Shown piece after piece: positions 5,146-9,891 of a DNA stretch of 9,891 nt. How positions within the stretch are numbered: the first letter of the stretch is position 1; every line of letters begins with the position of its first letter. This stretch comes from Pseudomonadota bacterium (GTDB lineage: Bacteria > Pseudomonadota > Alphaproteobacteria > Caulobacterales > Aquidulcibacteraceae), in the NCBI GenBank assembly GCA_023461135.1, contig JAEWNX010000021.1:1-9891 (forward strand), written 5' to 3'. Position numbers and translations under genes: made by a program. The notes under the pieces are model-generated. The model did no database searches. It was not told the origin of the DNA and saw nothing but the letters and a program-made list of their open reading frames with translations.

Positions 5146-6990
5146 ATGCTCGCGAAACCGCTGCTCAAGACTGCTGCGTCCTGGATCGCCATCGCCGCGT
5201 TCGCCGCGGCGTGCGCCACGGCGACGCCGGCCGGCGCTGCGAACGGAAGTCAAAGCGGGCCGGTAAACGCCGCAACCGCCGAGGCGTTCGTCCAGGCGGC
5301 TGAGCAGGATCTGATGCGGCGCTCCGAATACGAGGGCCACATCGGCTGGGTGTACAACACCTACATCAACTACGACACTGAATGGTTGGTGCAGCGCACC
5401 GACGCCGAAGGCACCGAGGCGCGCGTGCGGCTCGCGACGGAGGCCGGCCGCTACGCCAACGTCGAACTGCCGCCGGACACGCGCCGAAAAGTCGATCTGT
5501 TGCGCCTCAGCCTTGCGCTGCCCGCGCCGCAGCGCGAAGGCGCGGCTGCGCAGCTCTCCGAGATCACGACGCGGCTCAATTCCATCTACTCGACCGGTCG
5601 CATCGATTATCAGGGCCGCGAAGTCACACTCGACGATCTCGAGACGCTGATGGGCACCGAGCGCAACCCCGCGCGCCTGGAAGAGATGTGGACGAAGTGG
5701 CACGCGGTCGCCACGCCGATGCGCGAGCAATACGTGCGCATGGTCGAGATCGCCAACGAGGGCGCGCGCGACCTCGGCTACCAGAACGTCGGTCAGATGT
5801 GGCTGTCGAACTACGACATGCCGGCCGATGCGATGGAGGCGGAAGTCGAGCGGCTGTGGGGCCAGATGCAGCCATTCTACGAACAGTTGCACTGCTACGT
5901 GCGCCAGCGCCTCAATGCGCGCTATGGCGACGCCGTCCAGCCGGAAACCGGACCGATCCGCGCCGACATCCTTGGCAATATGTGGGCGCAGGACTGGACG
6001 ACGCTGATGCCGATCGTGCGTCCGCGCGGCGGCGCGCAGACCTACGACATGACGCAGCTCTTGCGGCGCGCGAACTACAACGAGCGGCGCATGGTCGAGA
6101 CCGCCGAGGGCTTTTACACCTCGCTCGGGCTGGCTGAGCTGCCGGATACGTTCTGGGAGCGCTCGCTGTTCACGCGGCCCCAGGACCGCGATGTCGTCTG
6201 CCACGCTTCGGCTTGGGACGTCGACAACGTCGAAGACCTGCGCATCAAGCAATGCATCCAGGTCAACGCCGAGCACTTCGAAACCGTGCACCACGAACTG
6301 GGGCACAATTACTATCAGCGCGCCTACAACGAGCAGCCTTTCCTCTATCGCGATGGCGCCAACGACGGCTTCCACGAAGCCATCGGCGATTTCATCGGGC
6401 TCAACATCACGCCGCAATACCTGGTCGACATCGGGCTCCTGCGCCGCAATCAGGTGCCGCCGGCGTCAGCCGACATCGGCCTGCTGATGGAGCGGGCGCT
6501 GGGTAAGATCGCGTTCCTGCCGTTCGCTCTCACTGTCGATCAATGGCGCTGGCAAGTGTTCGACGGACGCATCACCCCGGACCGCTACAATGCCGGCTGG
6601 TGGGAGCTGCGCGAGCGCTATCAGGGCATCCGTCCGCCGAACGCGCGGGGCGAGGAATTCTTCGACCCGGGTGCGAAGTATCACGTCGCGGCTAACGTCT
6701 CATACCTGCGCTACTTCCTCGCGCACGTGCTGCAATTCCAATTCTACGAAGCGGCGTGCCGTCAGGCGGGCTGGGAAGGCCCGCTGCACCGCTGCTCGGT
6801 CTATGGCAACGAAGAAGTGGGCGCGCGTTTCAACGCGATGCTGGAAATGGGCCGCTCGCGTCCATGGCCGGATGCGCTGGAAGCCTTCACCGGCACGCGG
6901 CAAATGGATGGCGGCTCGATGGTGCGCTATTTCCAACCGCTGATGGCGTATCTGCAGGAGCAGAACCGCGGCCAGACCTGCGGTTGGTGA
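5146..6990 (+). CDS. Exported M2 family peptidyl-dipeptidase (ACE homologue)
   Basis: A 614-residue zinc peptidase of family M2, which releases dipeptides from peptide C-termini. Start ATG 5146 has AGGGAGAG just upstream. Residues 1-31 are a signal peptide; AFAAAC with Cys23 could be a weak lipobox, otherwise cleavage after AGA is likely. The active site is complete: HELGH at 383-387 (zinc ligands His383 and His387, catalytic Glu384) and third ligand Glu411 in GFHEAIGD. His353 in VVCHASAWD, Lys511, His513, Tyr520 and Tyr523 fit substrate-binding positions of human testis ACE, and by coincidence carry the same numbers as that enzyme. Arg522, Trp485 and Arg489 match chloride-site residues, so chloride dependence is possible. 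Length fits a single-domain bacterial ACE. It acts in the periplasm or at a membrane surface, probably in peptide scavenging. It follows the GNAT gene and converges on the KAS III gene. Confidence 0.95.
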   Translation: MLAKPLLKTAASWIAIAAFAAACATATPAGAANGSQSGPVNAATAEAFVQAAEQDLMRRSEYEGHIGWVYNTYINYDTEWLVQRTDAEGTEARVRLATEAGRYANVELPPDTRRKVDLLRLSLALPAPQREGAAAQLSEITTRLNSIYSTGRIDYQGREVTLDDLETLMGTERNPARLEEMWTKWHAVATPMREQYVRMVEIANEGARDLGYQNVGQMWLSNYDMPADAMEAEVERLWGQMQPFYEQLHCYVRQRLNARYGDAVQPETGPIRADILGNMWAQDWTTLMPIVRPRGGAQTYDMTQLLRRANYNERRMVETAEGFYTSLGLAELPDTFWERSLFTRPQDRDVVCHASAWDVDNVEDLRIKQCIQVNAEHFETVHHELGHNYYQRAYNEQPFLYRDGANDGFHEAIGDFIGLNITPQYLVDIGLLRRNQVPPASADIGLLMERALGKIAFLPFALTVDQWRWQVFDGRITPDRYNAGWWELRERYQGIRPPNARGEEFFDPGAKYHVAANVSYLRYFLAHVLQFQFYEAACRQAGWEGPLHRCSVYGNEEVGARFNAMLEMGRSRPWPDALEAFTGTRQMDGGSMVRYFQPLMAYLQEQNRGQTCGW

Positions 6991-7003
6991 GCTGAGAAGG
7001 AAA

Positions 7004-7035
7004 GGCTGGCCGGCGCAGAGCGCGCCGCGCCAGCC
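7004..7035. terminator. Candidate bidirectional terminator hairpin
   Basis: Between the convergent stops at 6990 (plus) and 7058 (minus), GGCTGGC-CGGCGC (7004-7016) pairs with GCGCCG (7022-7027) and GCCAGCC (7029-7035), leaving a single bulged C at 7028 and a 5-nt loop. That is 13 GC-rich base pairs. There is no clear T-run on either side, so termination may be weak or need Rho. Its position between convergent genes is the main support. Confidence 0.6.
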
Positions 7036-7057
7036 GACCTTCCGCTGCAGCAGGAGC

Positions 7058-8176
7058 TTAGGCGGCCTTCTGCACAAAGATGCTGCCGGCCGAGTAGCCG
7101 GCGCCGAACGAGCAGATGAGGCCGCGATCGCCCGGCTTCAAATCAGCCGAGTATTTGTGGAAGGCGATGATCGAGCCGGCGCCGGCGGTGTTGCCGTATT
7201 CGTCCAACACGGTAGGCGCCTCGTCTTGGCTGGCCTCATGGCCAAGCACTTTCTCCGCGATCAGCCGGTTCATGTTCGAGTTGGCTTGATGCAGCCACAG
7301 GCGGCGCAGATCGGCCGGCTTCAGGTGCAGCTCGGCCATGTGTTCCAAAATCATGGCCGAGACGAGCGGCACCACTTCCTTGAACACCTTGCGGCCTTGT
7401 TGCGTGATCAGCTTGTCGGGCATGTCGCGCCATTGCGGGTCGCAGCGATTGAGGAAGCCGAAATTGTTGCGGATGTTGTTGGAGAATTGCGTCTTCAGCT
7501 TGCTGCCGAGGATGGCCCAGGCGCCTCTCGGCGCGACATCGGCCCGCTCGACCAGAATGGCGACGGCGGCGTCGCCGAAAATGAAATGCGTGTCGCGGTC
7601 GCGCAGATTGAGATGGCCGGTGGTCAGTTCCGGGTTCACGACCAGCACGGAGCGCGCGTGGCCGGCGCTCACGATGTCGGCCGCATTTTGGATCGCGAAG
7701 GTCGCCGAAGAGCAGGCGACGTTCATGTCGTAGCCAAAGCCGCCGGCGCCCAGCGCATTCTGCACTTCGATCGCCAGCGCCGGATAGGGGCGCTGCAACG
7801 ATGAACACGTGCAGATCACCGCATCGACATCCGCTGGATCGCGGTCGGCGCGGTTGAGCGCGTCTTTCGCCGCCGCAACCGAGACTTCGGCCATCAAAGA
7901 AATCTGTTCATTGGGCCGCTCGGGAATGTCGGGGACCATGCGGTCCACATCGAGCATGCCTTTCTTGTCGAGGACGTAGCGATGCTTGATGCCGGAGGCC
8001 TTCTCGATGAATTCCACGCTCGACGGCTGCAGCGCCGCAAGCGCGCCGGACGCGATCTCGGCGGCGTGCTCGCGATTGTATCGTTCGACGTAGGTGTTGA
8101 AGCTGGCCACCAGCTCCGCATTCGAGATCGAATTCTGCGGCGCATAGAGGCCGGTCGCGGAAATGACGACGGTCAA
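7058..8176 (-). CDS. Beta-ketoacyl-ACP synthase III (PA3286-like FabH paralogue)
   Basis: A 372-residue thiolase-fold condensing enzyme with the KAS III triad: Cys155 in NVACSSATF, His296 in LWLHQANSNMN and Asn329 in EYGNTAGAGS. FGAGYSAGSIF closes the fold. It is longer than E. coli FabH (about 317 aa), with an insertion near residues 20-90 (SFNTYVERYNREHAAEI, SGIKHRYVLDKKGMLD). From memory it strongly resembles Pseudomonas aeruginosa PA3286, which condenses octanoyl-CoA from beta-oxidation with malonyl-ACP and so feeds degradation products into fatty acid synthesis. A similar role here is inference. There is no ATG near the N-terminus: TTG 8176-8174 is the start, supported by GAGGA (8189-8185) eight bases upstream and by alignment of TVVISATGLYAP with the family N-terminus. 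It lies downstream of a small lipoprotein gene with a 79-bp gap that may hold its own promoter. Confidence 0.93.
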   Translation of the reverse strand: MTVVISATGLYAPQNSISNAELVASFNTYVERYNREHAAEIASGALAALQPSSVEFIEKASGIKHRYVLDKKGMLDVDRMVPDIPERPNEQISLMAEVSVAAAKDALNRADRDPADVDAVICTCSSLQRPYPALAIEVQNALGAGGFGYDMNVACSSATFAIQNAADIVSAGHARSVLVVNPELTTGHLNLRDRDTHFIFGDAAVAILVERADVAPRGAWAILGSKLKTQFSNNIRNNFGFLNRCDPQWRDMPDKLITQQGRKVFKEVVPLVSAMILEHMAELHLKPADLRRLWLHQANSNMNRLIAEKVLGHEASQDEAPTVLDEYGNTAGAGSIIAFHKYSADLKPGDRGLICSFGAGYSAGSIFVQKAA

Positions 8177-8231
8177 AGGGCAAGTCCTCGAAGGGCGTTT
8201 AAGCCCGCCACGCGCTTAACCGGCGCGCCCC

Positions 8232-8266
8232 AGCAGCGTCAACGGATTAAGCCTGTCAACGCTGCT
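8232..8266. repeat. Overlapping inverted and direct repeats upstream of the KAS III gene
   Basis: Inverted arms AGCAGCGT (8232-8239) and ACGCTGCT (8259-8266) flank a 19-nt centre; the right arm overlaps the last codons of the small lipoprotein gene. Inside the same stretch GTCAACG occurs twice, at 8238-8244 and 8255-8261, 17 bp apart. Read on the minus strand these are two CGTTGAC copies, so TTGACA and TTGACG both look like -35 boxes. The second is followed after 17 bp by TTAAGC, a poor -10. It may be a promoter/operator for the KAS III gene or the 3' hairpin of the lipoprotein transcript. Confidence 0.4.
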
Positions 8267-8492
8267 TGGCGGGCGGGCGCGGCGGCGGGGGCGGGCGGTA
8301 CTCGCGCGCCCGGCGCAAGGTTTCCTCGGTTTCTTCGACACAGACGTCCATCGCCGTGCCGGGCTGCACGCCTTCCTCGACGCAAGCGGCGCGCGCCATG
8401 TCCTCGAGCGATTGCTCGGGCTGGTTCGCACAGGCCGCGAGCGCCGCAGCGGCGGAAAGTCCGGCATAGGCGAGAGCGATACGCAGCGACAT
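8256..8492 (-). CDS. Small lipoprotein (78 aa), unknown function
   Basis: ATG 8492-8490 is preceded by GGGGAGGG a few bases upstream, and the frame closes at TGA 8258-8256. The N-terminus is a clear lipoprotein signal: MSLRIALAYAGLSAAAALAAC with lipobox LAAC and lipidated Cys21. The mature part is about 57 residues: an acidic helical stretch (EQSLEDMARAACVEE), two further Cys (37 and 51) that could pair in the periplasm, an EETEETLRRAREY helix, and a proline-rich tail PPPPPRPPAKQR. No known domain is recognised. The same frame is open upstream into the ygfZ region, but the ribosome binding site and signal peptide fix the start here. The gene lies 61 nt after ygfZ and before the KAS III gene, all on the minus strand, and a candidate promoter lies in that 61-nt gap. 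Confidence 0.75.
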   Translation of the reverse strand: MSLRIALAYAGLSAAAALAACANQPEQSLEDMARAACVEEGVQPGTAMDVCVEETEETLRRAREYRPPPPPRPPAKQR

Positions 8493-8518
8493 GTCCCTCC
8501 CCACGGGTTGCCTGGCCG

Positions 8519-8548
8519 ACAATAGCGAGGGCGCATAGGCGCCGCCAA
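8519..8548 (-). promoter_or_regulatory. Candidate promoter for the small lipoprotein gene
   Basis: On the minus strand TTGGCG (8548-8543) and TATTGT (8524-8519) are separated by 18 bp. Each matches four of six sigma-70 consensus bases. Transcription from here would begin about 20 nt before ATG 8492, leaving room for the GGGGAGGG ribosome binding site. Predicted by eye only. Confidence 0.4.
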
Positions 8549-8553
8549 GTAGG

Positions 8554-9405
8554 TTAGTGGTCGCTCTGCGGCAACAAGAGCCAATCGGGCGGATCGAGAC
8601 GCACGTTTTTGTCGCCGGCGGTGAGTTGGTCGCCTTTGGCCACGGCCTCCAAGGCGCGATCGAGGCGCAGCAGCGCAATGGCGCGGCCGGTGACGCCCGT
8701 CCGGATGCTGCCGAGTTCAGCTTCGCCGGCGCGTATAGGCGTGCCATAGGCGGGCGCGTCGCCATCGAACACGACGGGGCAGAATTTCTTGCGCGTGGTC
8801 GCACGCCGCTTCATGCGGCTGACATTTTCCTGGCCGACGAAGCAGCCCTTCTGGAAGTCGACGCCGTTCAGTTCTTCCAGCAGTCCTTCGAGCGCGAAGA
8901 TTTCCTCCGGTTGCGCATCGCGCGCGAGATCGGGGACGCCGAGGGCGATGCGATGCGCGTCGTACTCGGCGCTGCCGTCCGGTGGCGACGTGTGGGGTGA
9001 ATAAAGGCGGCCGCGCCATCCCAGTTCGGGCAAACGCGGATCCTGCACCGCGCCTTCGAACGGCGCCGCCGACCATCCAACCCTCATCCCATTTGGATCG
9101 GGCTCGATAACCACCGCCGATCGCAATTGATACATGTGCAAACGTTGCGCGACCGCTTCGGCGCGTGCGGAATCGACGTCGATCAGAATGCTGCTTCCCG
9201 CGGCGCGAAGGATCATGTCCGCCAACACCTTGCCCTGAGGTGTGAGCAGAGCGGCGTATAGCGCCTTCGCGCCCAGGCCTGCTGGGTAAGCGTCCCCGTC
9301 TTTCAAGCCGTTCAGGTCTTGGGTCAGGAGGCCCTGAAGGAAAGTGTGGGCGTCCGTTCCGCTCACTTCAATAAACGTGCGGTCCAGGCGATATAGCGTA
9401 TCCAT
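8554..9405 (-). CDS. ygfZ: YgfZ/GcvT-like folate-binding protein (Fe-S cluster maintenance)
   Basis: A 283-residue protein of the YgfZ/IBA57 family. The signature K-G-C-[FY]-x-G-Q-E appears as KGCFVGQE at 186-193 with the conserved Cys188. Supporting landmarks are FIEVSGTDAHTFLQGLLTQDL near the N-terminus, LLTPQGKVLADM (53-64) and GVTGRAIALLRLD (237-249). These proteins use tetrahydrofolate to help maintain or repair a subset of Fe-S enzymes in the cytoplasm. A GTG at 9417 would add four residues, but ATG 9405-9403 is preferred because GAGG (9415-9412) lies six bases before it and MDTLYRLDRTFIEVSG is a typical family start. Length is slightly below E. coli YgfZ (326 aa), as is usual in alphaproteobacteria. 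It is divergent from a glycosyltransferase gene and is followed by the small lipoprotein gene. Confidence 0.92.
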   Translation of the reverse strand: MDTLYRLDRTFIEVSGTDAHTFLQGLLTQDLNGLKDGDAYPAGLGAKALYAALLTPQGKVLADMILRAAGSSILIDVDSARAEAVAQRLHMYQLRSAVVIEPDPNGMRVGWSAAPFEGAVQDPRLPELGWRGRLYSPHTSPPDGSAEYDAHRIALGVPDLARDAQPEEIFALEGLLEELNGVDFQKGCFVGQENVSRMKRRATTRKKFCPVVFDGDAPAYGTPIRAGEAELGSIRTGVTGRAIALLRLDRALEAVAKGDQLTAGDKNVRLDPPDWLLLPQSDH

Positions 9406-9497
9406 CGTGCGCCTCACTTGGACGTGACCACCATTTGGCGCAAGTGGAACGCGGCTGTTGACTTGGCATTTACGCTTGTCGCGCCTAACCCCCGGAC
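9406..9497. promoter_or_regulatory. Divergent promoter region between ygfZ and the glycosyltransferase gene
   Basis: This 92-bp gap must carry start signals for both directions. On the plus strand TTGACT (9458-9463) and the overlapping TTGGCA (9463-9468) are -35-like, with CTAACC at 9485-9490 as a poor -10; transcription would then begin almost at ATG 9498. CACTTG (9415-9420) and CAAGTG (9441-9446) form a short inverted repeat. No clear minus-strand -10 is seen. Confidence 0.35.
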
Positions 9498-9891
9498 ATG
9501 GCGTCCGTGCTCTTTCTTGCGCCCAGCGATCTTGGCGAGACGGTGCTTGCCACCGGCGCGCTGGCGCATGCGCTGAGGGGCGGCGAGGAGGTCACTGTCG
9601 TGTGCGATCCCGACGCCGCGGCGCTGTTTCGGGCCGTTCCCGGCTTGGCGAAAGTCCACCTCATTCGCCCGAACGCCGTGTTCGCATCGTGGGTTCAACT
9701 CGTGCTCGGCGGCGTTCGGGGGCGCGATAATTCGTGGGACATAGGCATCGATGGACGAGGCGGCCTTGCGGGCCAGTTGCTCGGCCTGCGCATCCGGCGC
9801 AACGCCGCAGCATCAAGCGTCGCGCGTCATCAGACTGAGGACTGGGCCGAAGCGCTCGGTGCGGATCGTGCGCTCGCCCCAAAGATTTGGC
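9498..9891 (+). CDS. Glycosyltransferase family 9 (heptosyltransferase-like), 5' part only
   Basis: An open frame begins at ATG 9498 and continues 131 codons to the window edge without a stop. The start MASVLFLAPSDLGETVLATGAL resembles the GT9 (WaaC/WaaF) N-terminus, where a short strand is followed by a GD-type loop and a helix; here the loop reads SDLGET. VTVVCDPDAAALFRAVPGLAKVHLI (32-56) is the second Rossmann strand and following segment usual for these enzymes, and WDIGIDGRGGLAGQLLGL (80-97) matches the 'D.r....s..la' region. GT9 enzymes add heptose or related sugars to lipopolysaccharide core at the inner membrane. GT9 members are typically 320-400 aa, so about a third is present. No ribosome binding site is visible, so it may be leaderless. 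The donor and acceptor sugars cannot be assigned. Confidence 0.8.
   Translation, partial: MASVLFLAPSDLGETVLATGALAHALRGGEEVTVVCDPDAAALFRAVPGLAKVHLIRPNAVFASWVQLVLGGVRGRDNSWDIGIDGRGGLAGQLLGLRIRRNAAASSVARHQTEDWAEALGADRALAPKIW

Noticed and set aside
4576..6417. 613-aa minus-strand open frame opposite the GNAT and M2 genes
   Set aside because: It spans two unrelated well-supported genes on the other strand and has no recognisable motif; high GC third positions remove antisense stops.
7157..7804. 215-aa plus-strand open frame opposite the KAS III gene
   Set aside because: Antisense shadow of a gene with complete Cys-His-Asn active site; no domain of its own.
9463..9479. TTGGCAT...CTTGT as a sigma-54 (-24/-12) promoter for the glycosyltransferase
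   Set aside because: The spacing is one base too long and the -12 box lacks GC; a family 9 glycosyltransferase is not an expected sigma-54 target.

Overview
The window is GC-rich, densely coding bacterial DNA, about 65% GC by eye. It carries genes typical of an alphaproteobacterium: a COG4111-type 'NAD regulator', a COG5350-type tyrosine phosphatase, a YgfZ-type protein, and a membrane-anchored LytTR regulator. The mix of LytTR membrane regulator, M2 (ACE-like) peptidase and many small lipoproteins suggests Caulobacterales, Hyphomonadales or a neighbouring lineage; that placement is inference. I see no rRNA, tRNA, CRISPR array, insertion sequence or phage gene. This looks like ordinary chromosomal housekeeping and envelope territory.

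Layout. (1) 1-1604, minus strand: a tight three-gene operon with an HD phosphohydrolase, a Cys-based protein tyrosine phosphatase and an NAD regulator with a degenerate Nudix box, the last running off the left edge. (2) 1755-2258, plus: an Ala/Pro/Gln-rich lipoprotein with a divergent OmpA-like domain. It ends four bases from a convergent LytTR membrane regulator (2263-3111, minus). (3) 3178-4535, plus: an acyltransferase-3 membrane protein divergent from the LytTR gene, followed by a 45-codon single-span membrane protein (4398-4535) whose 3' end contains a strong palindrome. (4) 4621-6990, plus: a GNAT acetyltransferase and an exported M2 peptidyl-dipeptidase with a complete ACE-type active site. 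(5) 7058-9405, minus: a beta-ketoacyl-ACP synthase III of the PA3286 type with a TTG start, a 78-aa lipoprotein, and a YgfZ/GcvT-like protein. A hairpin at 7004-7035 separates the convergent transcription units. (6) 9498-9891, plus: the 5' part of a glycosyltransferase family 9 (heptosyltransferase-like) gene, divergent from ygfZ and running off the right edge.

How the genes relate. The left operon joins likely nucleotide hydrolysis, protein or small-molecule dephosphorylation and NAD-linked regulation. The middle holds a plausible regulator/target pair (LytTR and acyltransferase) for envelope or glycan acylation. The right half is fatty-acid priming, Fe-S cluster maintenance and envelope glycan synthesis. 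No single cassette stands out as a defence or biosynthetic island. The least explained items are the short membrane protein with its palindrome, the repeats near the start of the KAS III gene, and the inverted repeat abutting the LytTR start codon.
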